A DNA stretch of 64,000 nt from Aradus depressus (GCA_963662175.1 OY759216.1:46641087-46705086), one strand, 5' to 3'; positions 34,950 to 47,098 are shown, counted from the first letter of the stretch. Numbers and translations are program-made. Notes: generated by a model from the sequence alone, not told the origin.

Positions 34950-35715
34950 ATCATAGCCCAGCATATGCCTAGCTGGGATGCTGGCCGTTGCTTATCACAC
35001 ACTAGTTGGGGTGATGGTCGTTGCTCAGCATATACATCAGTACTCATAATTTCTGTTGTTTTGTGCTGAAATCCAATAATTTCTTGAAGATAATCCCAAC
35101 AGTCTCTTTTAATATTCATTTAAAATATTGGAACTTTAATTCTTCTGGTTACGAAATTGATGTTCTCTTCTTGGTGTTTCAATTTCAATTTCCACCAGTG
35201 TAATTGTAAGGGGAGAAGTCTTCAACAGTATTACTATAATCTAGGGACGGGCGATAGTTGATAGCATTATCAAACTATCGATAGTGGCCAACTATCGACT
35301 ATCGCCCATCCCTACTACAAGCTTGCCTATTTATTTTAATTTAAATAATATTTCAATACTCGCAGGTATATAACATTTATATATGTTATATTATTTGCAT
35401 ATAAAATGTATGTGTGTTGTTCAAAATATTTTCATATCGGTATATGGTGAGTAAAAATAGATATTAAAAAAATTATTATCTAAATTAGTCATTGATTTGA
35501 ATAATTTTGAGTTTTTATTATTTAGCTTTTTGATATAAATCACGTCTTTTGGGAGCCCAAAGTGGTGTAAGATTGTTGTGACTCTCCAGCTATACTAGCT
35601 GGGGTGCCGGCTGTTGTCAAGCAGATACTAGCTGGGGTGCCGGCTGTTGTCAAGCAGATACTAGCTGGGGTGCCGGCTGTTGTCAAGCAGATACTAGCAG
35701 GGGTGTTAGCCGTTG
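34950..35715. repeat. Helitron-type minisatellite remnants with a 33 bp array
   Basis: At 35592-35715 about 3.6 copies of a 33 bp unit (TACTAGCTGGGGTGCCGGC then TGTTGTCAAGCAGA), with exact 33 bp spacing (35593, 35626, 35659, 35692). Diverged single units (CTAGCTGGGATGCTGGCCG) lie at 34965-35035. The unit is clearly related to the 33 bp array inside the Helitron at 11.4 kb. Confidence 0.8.
35242..35314. mobile_element. Tiny hAT-type MITE (73 bp)
   Basis: TAGGGACGGGCGATAG and CTATCGCCCATCCCTA are terminal inverted repeats (22 bp in all). The flanks CTATAATC and CTACAAGC agree at 6 of 8 positions, fitting a decayed 8 bp target-site duplication. Confidence 0.75.
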
Positions 35716-36519
35716 CCTATGAACAATAATCAGTTATTTATTTTATTCACAGTCATATATGAATTAATTAAACTATAGCAACACATTTTCTTAATCTTAC
35801 TTGTTTTAACAATGAATACTGAACATGAAAACTCACCCACTAGGGAATGTAAGAATTATGTTACATACTTCAGCTCTCAAGACCGAGTTTTAGTATTAAT
35901 AAATGTTAGTACTAATAACAATACATTGTAAATATATAAATTTTAATTCATTTTATTCTATTCATGATACATTTCCAAAAGAGGTATTTTATACATGTCA
36001 TTTCTATCATTTAGAAGTTCGGTCACATTTAGAAAATATTAATAATATGTTTGTATTTTATGAGTAATTAAGAGGCCAAGTAATCTATCTTTATTTTTTC
36101 ATGTTTCGAATCATAAAATGTAAAGTGATGTAAACATTTTCAAGCTTACACACTTTTTTTTAGGGTTTTCATGAAACTCAAAAGCTTTTTTTTAATGTAT
36201 TTTTTTGTTTGTACGTATTATTTATTATTAGTTTATTTGTAATTCCTTACACGTTTTTAGAATTAAGTTTATTTTTGCTATTTTTTTTTAGTTTTATCGA
36301 TTTTATTCTCGATCTTGTTGCAACATGGGCATAGTCTCAGGCGATGAAATCCTCAGATGACGAGAAAGATGGTATTTTTAGAATAGGATGGCAACCTATA
36401 GAAAGCTGGGTGGTTACCATATAGCTCGTCCTTCCTGTCCTAAGATGGTCTATATAAAGACGTTAAAAACGGCGAATCCCAGGCCTTATACTTCTCCCGT
36501 GCGAATTAACCAAATTTTT
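35715..36519. other. Intergenic stretch, no gene seen
   Basis: Very AT-rich; no open frame or repeat boundary recognised. Confidence 0.4.
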
Positions 36520-36980
36520 CTTTGAAACCAATTCACCGATTCGGTTGAAAATCGATAGGTGTCACACTATAGAATTAATTCGTTTTGATACATTCGTTAC
36601 ATCGACACTAAATATGGGTTTTGAGCTGAGTCCTCTCCTCTTCTTCCGGTCTTCTTGACGGATTTAGTTGAAAATTGACAGGTATCGTCCTTATGGGGGT
36701 TTGGATTTACAGATGAAATTTCGTGTCAATACATTTTTACTTCGGCAATTATTTGTTTTTGTGTTGAGTCCTCTGCTCCTAACCCCCCTTCCAAAATCAA
36801 TAGGTGTCGTCCTTATTTATTGAGAATCCCATATGAAATTTTGTGACGATTAATTCATTCTTCACACAGGACTTTTTTTTTAAATTAGAGGTCGAATAAC
36901 ATGAAATTCCGTTGAAAACTCAAAATCGAATTCTTGACGTATTACATAACCCGTTGGTATAGCTGAGGACGTGAACCCGA
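36520..36980 (-). repeat. R1 repeat copy
   Basis: Reverse copy with CCAATTCACCGATTCGG, three GATACATT-type modules and an end GTATAGCTGAGGACGTGAAC. Confidence 0.7.
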
Positions 36981-37628
36981 TACTGGTTTCATCTCTTTGG
37001 ATGTCGCTGCTTTATTATTCTTTCATATAACTGTTAGCTTGAGCAATCGTTAATTTTTTTACAAGTGTTTTGCATATCTCGCCTGACGATCCCTTTCTAG
37101 ATCTGTTATAACAACTTCGTAAGCCACAAACAAAACAAATACTATTTAATTGTCACTCTTGTTAACGATTCTGTTTGAAGTGATTAGTTGTGAGGATATA
37201 ATAATGTCGCTAAGAATTAAAACTTCCCACATGTTTTATCCTCTCCTAAGTTAAGGTTGACAAAAAGAGTTTTGTTTTAAAGAGAACACTGTCTCTTCTA
37301 CATGTGATATATTTTTTATTGATGAGGATTTTCTAAGATTAATTATTATATTTGTGAATTTTCGTGATATGTGATAACACTGAAATAAATACAAACTCAT
37401 CGTCAGTATTTTCCTGACTCAAGCCTGAGTGCTGACATTGTTCATTAGTTTTTGTTATCGTCTCAATTTAGATACTTTTATGCAAAATTCATAGTTCACA
37501 ATTTATAAAAGTAATTTCTGCATTTAAATAGTATATTATTAATCTATACAAGTAATAGTGTAGAATAATAATAATAATTAATAGGCAAGAATAAATCGAT
37601 TGTTTTTTTCATTGTACTATTAATATTG
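36981..37628. other. Intergenic stretch, nothing recognised
   Basis: No exon-like frame; a CATCGTCAGTATTTTCC fragment of dispersed-repeat type near 37399. Confidence 0.4.
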
Positions 37629-37935
37629 AGAGTGCCGGTAGCTCAGAGGCGTGCTTACCTACTGAGCTCAAGATAAGACCGCGGGTTCGAAACCTGGCCG
37701 AGGTTCTTGGGTTTTTTTTTATCTGAAAGGTGAAAAATCCTTGAGAACGCTGCCCTTCGGATGGGAGGTTAAGCGATTGTCCCGAATCTGTACAATGTCA
37801 GGTACTCGTTATAGACCCCTACCCTAGTTGAATAAACCTGAATAGGCAAACTTTAGGAGATATTTGTAGAGTCGGGTTCATGTCCACCAGAGCTACAAGC
37901 TACAAGAGCGCTGGCCGAAAAAGCCCGGGCATGAG
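37629..37935 (+). repeat. SINE-A copy, near full length
   Basis: Head GAGTGCCGGTAGCTCAGAGG, B box CGCGGGTTCGAAACC, end CCCGGGCATGAGA. Confidence 0.88.
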
Positions 37936-39584
37936 ATGGGCTCCTCTTGCTATATAGCTTTATATAATTAAAAAAAAAGTTTTTGTTCCCTAACAAACGT
38001 AGTTTGAACACCTTTCATATGATTTGCCACTTTACAAATTATATTTGTTTCTGATAATAACTCGAAAATATTCGACCGCCCCTTCTCAGGCCCAATCTGT
38101 CCGAAAATACCCAGAATAAATTTAATTTTCTGTATGGAATAAGGCCCCATTATTTTATCTTGAAATTTTTAGCTTCATTTATTCTCTGGACATCTTGATG
38201 CGACCTATACTGATTGTAAAATTTTGAAAAAAATGTTGTCTCTCTCTTAGAAGCCTTCAATTTCATATCCGATTCGAATATGCAGGAAAAAAGTGTGGGT
38301 TTATACATAAATTTTTCAGATCATTTTTCTGGGGCCTTACATTAAGACACTAATGCATTCCGAATTTCAAGTTATAACGAATGTTTGTGTGGGGGTTAGG
38401 GGCTGCTCACACAGACAGACATACCAAAGAGGTTTTAAGGGTTTTTATTGTTCTTCGTCGTACAAAACCTTAAAGAATCACTGGTTATCGATTTATTTTT
38501 TCCCATCATTGGTTTTATTACTTTATTTATTTTATTTTATTTTTTATTTATTTCTGTTTTATTAGTTACAAAATATGTACAACTTTGTATAACATTTAAT
38601 TGTGTGTATTGTTGGTTCATCATATCTTCGGCAGAGTTCTGCCAGCTGTGTCACTCCTCTGTTTAATGAAATATTGTAGAAGACACCTCTGGAAGAAGTG
38701 CCCAAAATATGAACCAACTGTCTTTCTGTTATATAAAATTGATTCGTTTACAAATAAAAACTATATTGTAAAACATTCTCGAAATTATTCCTACCTCCAG
38801 TGTACCTGTAAAGCTGAAATTTGGCATGTGGGGCCACTTATAAAAAGACAAAAACAAAAACTTCGAGAAAAGAGTGAAAATGATGTTGATTTAGTGCGAA
38901 TAAAATAAATTAAATCTGCAAGAAATAGTTTTTTTTATAACTAGGGCGTTTTTTGAATGTATTTACATATATCTGGAATTTTACCACAATAAGATAATAA
39001 CCCACCTTCAAAAAGCTCTCAATTGAATAAAACTAGGTTCGTTTAATGCTGCACTCTGGCGATGATAAGTGAAACCGACATTCCGGCTGAGTTTCTTGTG
39101 ATAACTCACTACTTACTTGCTCAAATTGTTATTTTCTTGTGTTCATATATTTATAAATAACATTTTTATATTTTACCTAGATATGATGTATCATAATTAT
39201 CTCAAAATTAAATACAGAGATAGGTATACATGAGATCAAAGTTATTTGTCTTACTCCCCTGCTGCACTCTAGTGGTGAGTTGTAATATTTGGTACTATTA
39301 TGAATGGATGTCGCGGTGACTTTATCGTTATTTCTAAATTTTTTCTTGTATTCATATTATTACTGAACTTATAATCTTTAATGTATCAAGCAGAACTGCA
39401 ACGAGGTATTTATTTGTTTGGGTGCACTTATCCACCCTCTAAATCAATAGCTGATGGGGCTTTGAATGAAGTCAGTTAGTTGTAGCTTTGAATCCAGTTC
39501 TTATCAAAAAACAACTTGTTCCGGATATTGCGAAGAAGTTTTGTTCCGTAGGCCTGTAGCTGTAGCTAACACCCATTTATGGAA
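37936..39584. other. Intergenic stretch, no gene seen
   Basis: Open frames at 38353-38908 contain no recognisable motif. The 38600-38908 frame is cysteine- and lysine-rich but starts at a non-ATG codon and matches nothing I know. Confidence 0.4.
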
Positions 39585-39832
39585 TCAGAGGGTCAGAAAA
39601 CATGAAACTCTGTTGAAACTCAACATCAAATTTTTTACCGATTACACAACTTCCCCTATACTTCGTATATCTGGGGAAGTAATGCAAAATTATACCATGC
39701 GCAGATTATCTCCGACAATAATATCATTACAATTTATATGTCAAATATTATCACAGACACACGTTTGGAACCCGGCCGAGTCCCTTAGGTTTTTTTTATC
39801 TGGGAGGAGGAAAAACCTTAAGGGACGGTTCC
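39585..39832. repeat. R1 end fragment plus SINE-A fragment
   Basis: 39585-39685 is the R1 left end in reverse (CCCCTATACTTCGTATATCT then GGGGAAGTAA). 39762-39832 is a SINE piece (TTTGGAACCCGGCCGAG). Together they create a misleading 166-codon open frame. Confidence 0.75.
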
Positions 39833-40473
39833 GAGCAATTCTTCTTAAAGCAGAGAATCCCAACCTATGGTACGTTGTGGTCCCCCAATCGGTCTCAGTT
39901 GAGTTGTATAGTGTTAGCGACCATCTTTTCCCAAAATCTTCAGTCGCGACCCACTTTTTTTTGTAATAATAATTATATTATTTTTTCCTTAGCGTATTTT
40001 AACAACAACCAACTTCGTAAGTTATGCTAAATAGGGTGGCGATATAAGAATTCTCCTGCCCACAATGTAACCAACTTCCGACGAAGCTCCTTTGAAGTAA
40101 TGAGCTTACTAATTCCTTTGTTCTTGATTGAACTAATTATTATTATTTTTTACGTAACTCAAAAGAATTATATTTGTTTTATTTATATATATACTTTTTT
40201 CATTCTCTGTTTGTTGTATATTTTATTTTTTGATCTCCATTTGAGTTGAAAAAAATTTAATTTGTTTTCTCGTCATTATCTGATTTTGAACGTTTTTAAA
40301 GCAACAAGTATTTGTTTTCAAACGAAAATAATAATTTTATATATTATATAGTCGACTTTTCACTTTACTAATCTTTATGGTCTCTCTGTTGTCAAAAAAT
40401 ATAGAATAAATATATCGAACCTTGGAGGTAAAGGACACTATGTCAAATTTTTACAAAAAATGTGGTACATACC

Positions 40474-40618
40474 TATTTATATATTTTATCTTATATTTTT
40501 GAGCTCTTTCCAGAAGTACGAGTATACTCTGCAAATTCCAATCTCAAGACAGGAAGATTTTAGGAGAGTTTGAAGTGACACAATTTCCGATTTGTTTAGA
40601 AATTAAATAATAATTTGA
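40474..40618 (+). repeat. Direct repeat, left copy (145 bp)
   Basis: Near-identical to 40945-41090: both begin TATTTATATATTTTATCT and include CCAGAAGTACGAGTATACTC and ACACAATTTCCGATTTGTTT. Confidence 0.9.
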
Positions 40619-40880
40619 TTTTTCAAATGAATTAGACTATAGACTAATCTTATTAAAAAAGATACTGAAAAAAATACACAAAGGAGAAGCTATGAAAATG
40701 AATGCTCTAAGGCAGACAGACCTTCTTATGGCTCACCTGAAAAATATGGTAGTTGTGACTGTAGTTTACTGCTGAGATATCTATAGAAAAAAAATATATA
40801 TATATATATTATTCCTTAGCTCACCTAAAAAAAACTTTTTTTTATGCTTTAATTGATATATTTTTTAACTTAATTAATGA

Positions 40881-40944
40881 TTTCCGTTATCCGGCCGCGG
40901 CGTCACGTCGGTCCCGGCAACGCCGGATAAGGGAGAATCTACTG
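40881..40944. mobile_element. Solo Tigger/pogo-type terminus
   Basis: ATCCGGCCGCGGCG... ends in GGATAAGGGAGAATCTACTG before a TA, the right inverted repeat of a Tigger-like element. No partner end or transposase is nearby. Confidence 0.65.
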
Positions 40945-41090
40945 TATTTATATATTTTATCTAATTTTTTTTGAGCGCTTTCCAGAAGTACGAGTATACT
41001 CTCCAAATTCCAATCTCACGACAGGAAGATTTTAGGAGAGTTTGAAGTGACACAATTTCCGATTTGTTTAGAAATTAAATAATAATTTAG
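40945..41090 (+). repeat. Direct repeat, right copy (146 bp)
   Basis: Starts exactly at the TA that follows the solo Tigger end and matches 40474-40618 apart from a few substitutions. Confidence 0.9.
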
Positions 41091-41404
41091 TATTATTTAA
41101 TGTAATAAAACATTATTATATACACATTTTTTTTCTCTTCAAATACATTTTGTTAACTATCTCATACACTTTATTTAATTTTTTTACCGCCCTTTATTCC
41201 GCATTTTCAGTGGTGGCGATTGTCCCTGAACGGAAATGGGTCGGTGGAAACCGTTCCACAGAAACAATGGGTATTGCTATAGCCCACTGACTCGAATTAT
41301 TACGGAATTATATACTACTAAGAAGTAGATTTCTTTAAATTTGTATTAGTTGTTACTACTTGAACAAACATAAATAATACAAGAAATATTAGAATATGTT
41401 TGTT

Positions 41405-41520
41405 TGTGACTCGCCCGGGCTTTAACTACGAGGCTTATAGCCTGAACGCTCTTTCGTCGTTTTGGGGGACATGAGCCCAACTCTGGTCTTAAATTTGGCC
41501 TACTCGTACCTGGTTTTTGA
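41405..41520 (-). repeat. SINE-A fragment
   Basis: GTGACTCGCCCGGGCTTTAA through a GGACATGAGCCCAACTC block; head missing. Confidence 0.7.
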
Positions 41521-41962
41521 AGTTTTTTTTGTCCTTCCAACAATATAAAATTATTGACAAACATAACCACTATTTCCATGAATATAAATCCAATGAAAAC
41601 AATATCACTTCCAGCATGATAGAAAGGGATAGTTCTTCCAATTAGTCTTTAGTTACGTCTGATTTTACCGCACAGAACGATTTAACCCGCCAAATTAATT
41701 TTCTTCTTGAAATATATTTTTAAGCCATTTATTTTTGCAGTCCAACAGTAACAGAAAGTTACACACAGCTTGTGTAATATCATTTGCCCGTAGACCGTAA
41801 TTTGAGTTCAGTATTTTATTGCAACAACAAATAAAAGAAAATTGTAAGAAATTAAACAGTGAACGATTTTGATGAATTGAAAAATCTATATAATGTTTTT
41901 CATTGTTGAAATTTGAAACTAGTACTTTGAATCTAAGAATTTACTTGTATCGATAGATCCCT

Positions 41963-42014
41963 AGGCTTATGTCCACCAGACGACGTAAGAGCAGTTAGGC
42001 CCTTGTAGTTTTGA
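41963..42014 (+). repeat. SINE-A short fragment
   Basis: CTTATGTCCACCAGACGACG and a CCTTGTAGTT end only. Confidence 0.5.
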
Positions 42015-42928
42015 GTAAAATGTACAAAACATCTTTCTGACGACTTTCCATCATTGCCACTTCATCCACTTATAAGGCTGTCATGGCTGCTCAACATGGA
42101 GTAACATGCTACGGGAGAGCAAGAAATGTTACTCGTCATTATAGACATCCATTAGTGGGTAGCCACCAGAAGAAGAAAGTGTAAATAGACGTTATGGTAA
42201 TTGTGGTTTTTTTTACATAATTGTCTGATGGATTTGCGGCTGGTGAAATCATATTAAGATAGAATTCTATACTGTGAAGAAATAAGTCTATAATTAACAA
42301 TACAATGGATTTAGTGAGTTTAATTTAGTAAAAATTCGATTAATCTTCGATTGATCTTTTTTAAAGAAATAAAAACTAATCATGACCTTGGCAAAAAACC
42401 TTTTGCAGAAGTCATGGAAAAAGTTTCTGGGTTTCAATGTGTTGGGATGGGAGACTGAACCTCTACAGGAGCAAGTTTCGGCAACTAATATGTGACTTGG
42501 TCCTGTACAGCATTGGATACAAGGACACATCCACTTGTGATCAATGAGAAGAAGACAATATGGCAGCTATGGTCAGACGAGATTACAAATGTTTTCCAAA
42601 GACACGATCACGGAAGAGGTATTCAGGATAAACCACAGCCCTGAGTGGGCCCTGTATCAAAATTTCTTAGGGGGCCCTTTTTCGGAAGTTAAACAAAAAC
42701 ACTCGCATAAACAAAATATATTTGAAAATAACTTAAAAAAAAAATTCTAGTCTTTTCTTGCCTTGTCATCATCGTATTTATTATATCATCCATACCTGAA
42801 GAATATTTTAGTTTCTCAAGTTCTTCTTTTTCTACGGACAGTATTGATAAGTCCGATAGCCGTTCTTGTCAGAACATTTTTCGATGAATCTATGAAAATA
42901 AGGGATTGAGATTTTTTTTTCGTAAAAA
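42015..42928. other. Intergenic stretch, no gene seen
   Basis: Contains a GGGGGCCC-type stretch near 42670 that could be a transposon end, but no pair was found. Confidence 0.35.
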
Positions 42929-42982
42929 GGAAAACCCCCGAAATTCACACTAAGTTGTTAGTGTGAATTTCGGGGGTTTTCC
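42929..42982. repeat. Perfect 25 bp palindrome with 4-base loop
   Basis: Arms 42929-42953 and 42958-42982 (GGAAAACCCCCGAAATTC at the left edge) are exact reverse complements around GTTG. It resembles a bare transposon end-to-end fusion. Confidence 0.97.
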
Positions 42983-43354
42983 TGGCCCATATGGCACTTT
43001 CCTGAGACGGAATAATATAGAGCTGCGGCGGAGTGTTTTATTATTTATTTATTAGGGCTTGGCTTTCATCAATATGACTATGCATAACATTTTACGATTT
43101 TTGGCTTACGCATGATGAGGCTCCTCTAGCTCGGAGGCCCTGTACCGTTACTATAGATAACTGCTATAGCGGTAGCTACGCCCCTGATCCTAACATATGG
43201 GAAAGAAACTGGGAGACTCGGTCTTTTGTGAAAGGCTTGGTTTTTCTTCGGATCCTGGCAGGACAAGAAGTTTCGGTAAGAGGAAGTCCAGTACTTCCAG
43301 GAAAGAGACATCTTTGAATGATCAGGTCCCACCCTGTATTTTTTTGCCTTTGTT

Positions 43355-43533
43355 CGATGCATATTAGCTATGTCAGTGTGTTATCTAATTATGTACAACA
43401 TCCATGGCCCCGGGAGGGAGATCTATCTACGAAATAAAGCTCACTCCCGGACGGGATTCGAACCCGTAAACCATGGTGAGACCATACGACCAAAGCCCTA
43501 CGCTCTAGTCCGCACGGCCACCATGGCTCCCAT
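43355..43533 (-). repeat. Second SINE family (SINE-B)
   Basis: Reverse copy. The tRNA-like head carries the B box GGGTTCGAATCCCG-type core (here ATTCGAACCC) and an A box region in the CTCTAGTCCGCACGGCCACC complement. The other copy is at 55064. Confidence 0.8.
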
Positions 43534-43594
43534 CCACCCGGTATTTATATTGTAATAAGTTACCTAATAGGTACCTCATAGAAATCAAAAATAT

Positions 43595-43925
43595 AGTATT
43601 CCCACTGTTTTATTTCCGACCAGAACCGGCTTTCATCGCCACTGCGTCATCATCAGTAGCACTTCACCCGTAAAGTAATGAGTATAAAGAGACACTGACC
43701 CTTTAGACTCCACACTCTGGATGAGATTGCTCAAAAAAATTGACGCAGTTCTATTTCCATTGTTTCACTTCCGACCAGAACCGACTTTTAACGCGACTGC
43801 GTCATCATCAGTGGCACATCACCCATACACTGTAATGGGCTATACTTTACGGGTGATGTGCCACTGATGATGACGCAGTTGCTTTGAAAGCCGGTTCTGG
43901 TGGGAAAGATAACAGTGAGAAGACA
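43595..43925. repeat. Foldback repeat cluster (FB family)
   Basis: Two direct copies of TTTCCGACCAGAACCG...GCGTCATCATCAG (from 43597 and about 43755) face one inverted copy (CACTGATGATGACGCAG, then AAAGCCGGTTCTGG near 43895). Confidence 0.75.
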
Positions 43926-44438
43926 ACGTCTTTAATTTCTATGAGGAATCACTTCCGACATTTTACTATCACATATGCAATTGGTATCTTCTCTTCTCAT
44001 ATTTTTCTATACATACTTCTACACTAATATGAACTGTATACATCTCCCTGTATGGAGGACGTTACAAAGCAAACACAGATGTCAAAAACATTTCGCGTTA
44101 TCTCATCTGTCTCCAACACCGTCTGTGTGAAGTGCATTTAAAACCATAATATACATTTTTATCCCTTTGTATATTTCTTGAATTAATCTCATTGTGTGAA
44201 TATTTAATATGAATAAATTTGTATAACTTGATTGATTTCAAAGTAAACATGCACTCTATAGACTTTATAGAGAAATAAATCCCTAAATTGATTATTCCTA
44301 TCTATGGCACTTTTCCTTGGTGTCAAGACAATCATTCAACTATTTGATATCTTTCTACCAGTATTTTTGTTAAATTGTATACAATAAGATACCTCCCAAT
44401 TTTCGGTTGATCTGTTACCTGTATAAAAATAATCAAAA

Positions 44439-44702
44439 AGTAAATGTGATTTGGACGTAACAGGACTTTCTTAAACTAACAGTTTTTTCAGATCACCCTC
44501 CCCCTCTCAAAATAATTTCATACTGCCGTTACTGGTTATATGAAAGTATTGTGCTGGCGTTTCTTTGTTGCATTGTAGAGCGTAATTCTGAGAATGACTT
44601 TCTTCTACCCTATAACGCCAATATGAAACGATTTTGAGAAGGGAGAGGGAGTAAAAACGTGGTTGGTATAAAAAAGTCCTGTTATTGCCACAACACATAT
44701 AT
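44439..44702. mobile_element. MITE with long diverged inverted repeats
   Basis: Left TAACAGGACTTTCTTAAACT and right (complement) TAACAGGACTTTTTTATACC extend inward through CTCCCTCTC blocks, about 60 bp per arm. A related single end lies at 63155-63205. Confidence 0.65.
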
Positions 44703-44718
44703 TTTTTTATACCTTTGA

Positions 44719-45149
44719 TTGGTTGGTAGCTACTCGAGGGACACCTCCATCCTCCAAATCCATGAAGACCTAAATGTTGAGCTCCTACTGGACTACATAA
44801 TAAACAGTAAAAACTTTTTACTTAAGTGTGGCACAAATCAAAACGTTTTGGTAAAGAAAATAGGGAAAACTCAGGGAGGGAAACACAAAAATATCCGTTC
44901 ACGATTTTAAATTATAATCCCTGTTTTTGAATGTTTATTAATTTATTTTATATTAATTTCAGTTAATTGTAAGTTGTTTTATTTTTTCTTCAAGAGTTTT
45001 TTTAAAATTTACCCTTAAGCAGTAGCATTGTTTTTAATCAACTAATTATTTTTGATTTGTATTTAGTGTATAAGGGTAATGGTTAAGGAACCTTATTGTA
45101 TAATTGTACCTCTGTAAATGCGACTGTTATAATAAACTCTTCTTCTTCT
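44719..45149 (+). mobile_element. LINE 3' end fragment
   Basis: The frame to 44910 reads LQIHEDLNVELLLDYIINSK, typical of the extreme C-terminus of Jockey-type ORF2. It is followed by a 3' UTR ending AATAAACTCTTCTTCTTC, the same CTT-repeat tail as the LINE at 6755. The frame has no ATG near its start. Confidence 0.6.
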
Positions 45150-45479
45150 ATATTTTATTTTTTCTCTCTTTTTAAAAAAATAAATAAATAAAATAATAAA
45201 AAAATATTTTAAAGTTGGTTGCTATATGCTGCAATTTAAAAATTACTTAAGTTTCCTACGAAAATTATTTTTTGAAGCGTTATATTTAATGTTAGTCGTA
45301 TTGATCCTTTCTCAAATCTAAAGACTTGGGCGATTGGATATTTATTAAGAAACATTTTTGCTAAATATCAATTTGTCGATAGGATTGTTTTCGCATAAAT
45401 CATTCAAACATCTAAAAAATTGGGCTTCAAGACATTTTTTTAGGACGGTTTTCGGCATGTATCTCGTAGACCGGGACTT

Positions 45480-45850
45480 CGATAAATCGTATTTCATATA
45501 AAATGTCACCTTGAGATGTCTCTAGAACTTTTATTTGAAGATTTTTGATTACGTTATCAGATCAACTAAAAAATTTCAATAACTGCTGAAGTCATTAACG
45601 TATCAACACGAAACTTTATATATAAATCCAAAACCTCATTAGGATAATACCTATTAATTTTCAGCCGAATCTTTCAAAAAAACAAACCTAAAACTGTCGA
45701 TGCAACGAATGTATTAACACGAAATTTAGTATGATGAAATATTCCCTGACTAAAACACCTATTAATTTTCAACCATGTCGTTAAATTGTTTCAGAGGAAG
45801 AGCGAAAATTAATTGATTAATTTGCGCTGGGGAAGTACATTGGCGCTGAT
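45480..45850 (+). repeat. R1 repeat copy
   Basis: Two TAACTGC/AAACTGTCGATG modules, TTCAACCATGTCG, and an end GCTGGGGAAGTACATTGGCG. Confidence 0.7.
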
Positions 45851-46707
45851 TCTTTTAGGATCTTTTTCTTCTAAATGAAGAAAAGGGGGAAAGGATTTTA
45901 GAAATCACAAGAATTTTATAGTTGTACAGAAGAATTGCATCTGAATTTTATGTTTTTTCTACTCAGGCTCGGATAATCGTAGCTATTCCATTCTCATTGG
46001 TAAGCGCCCTTTAGTATTCCTTTGTCAAGAAATTTTCCCTTTTTATCTGCCCCCCACCCACTTCTTACTTCCGCTCTAGAAGTGTCACTTGGAACTGAAT
46101 TGTATGCTTCTTTTGGGTCGCTCCTTCCTCCTAGTCGATAGTCTTGTAAGTGCTTCCCTCTATATAAAAAATGCATGAAACTTTTTTTTTTTTTAAAGAG
46201 AAAAAGTTTTTAGAGTAACGGTAGATATTGTCACGTCTTTGCAATACTCACGTAGTTTTTCCCCGTTAGAAGGTGCTGGGTGCTCCCCTAAGTGTCTATA
46301 TCTATGATACAATAACGTCTAGTTTATATAACGGACAGGAGAGTCACAACTTCTTAATGGCAAGGATTAGATCTTACCTTGTTATATCATGCCACGTCTA
46401 ACAGACAGCTGAAGGAATTGAACAAGAGCCTGGTGTCCTCCGAGAGGTAAGGAAGACTGCAGAGGATGGAGCCAGAGAAGAAGAGGGAGACACTTATATT
46501 GTCTGAAGGACGACTTCAGGATGATGGCTGTGAGGAGGAGACGGCAGGCTGAGGGTAGAGAGAAAGGGTGGAGGATCGTTGCGCTGGCCGAGATGGCCAA
46601 GGACCGTAGCGTCAAGGAAGGTGTAGCGATGCCCTGTTATTTGAGGAACAGGTATTTTGTAACAGTTATCTGTATGTTTGCTATATTGCTCCTGATGGAG
46701 CCATATA
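45851..46707. other. Intergenic stretch, no gene recognised
   Basis: 46380-46700 is GC-richer and open in several frames on both strands (for example the RRRRQAEGREKGW stretch on plus), but no family was identified. Confidence 0.35.
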
Positions 46708-47098
46708 CAAGGGCGTAGCCAGGGGGATGTATATACCCCCCCCCCTGGCCAGAGCATAGTTTTTATTAAAAATGGATTGCTTGCAAGTTACCAATAGGAT
46801 CTTCCCGTGCGTCTGATTCCTAAATCAACAATCAGCTGTTGCAAGTGCAGGGCGCAGGCGCCAGAATGCGCCGCTTGGCTGCCATGCGCTGTTACTATTC
46901 ACTGTTTCGTGTTCACGCGACTTAGTTTCTTAGTTTGTTTTGAGGCTACACTCAGCGGCAACAAAAAATACTTTTGTATTTTGTATGTGCCTTATAGCGA
47001 AACTGCGGGCAGTGCCCCAGTAGTCAATATCCCCCCACCCCTGTAGCCTAACTTTGCCCCCCCCCCCCCCCCCTCCTGCTCAAAATCCTACGCCCCTG
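46708..47098. mobile_element. hAT MITE with intact 8 bp target-site duplication
   Basis: 391 bp between GCCATATA at 46700-46707 and GCCATATA at 47099-47106. Termini CAAGGGCGTAG and CTACGCCCCTG are 11 bp inverted repeats. C-runs lie near both ends, the longer near 47057. No transposase. Confidence 0.92.

Noticed and set aside
39466..39966. 166-codon open frame
   Set aside because: It crosses an R1 fragment and a SINE fragment and has no domain; chance frame through repeats.
40474..41090. LTR retrotransposon (paired 145 bp direct repeats)
   Set aside because: The repeats lack TG...CA ends, the interior is about 325 bp with no primer site or coding remnant, and the right copy begins at a Tigger end.
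46382..46757. Candidate gene on either strand next to the hAT MITE
   Set aside because: No domain, frames of similar length on both strands, no splice pattern that improves them.
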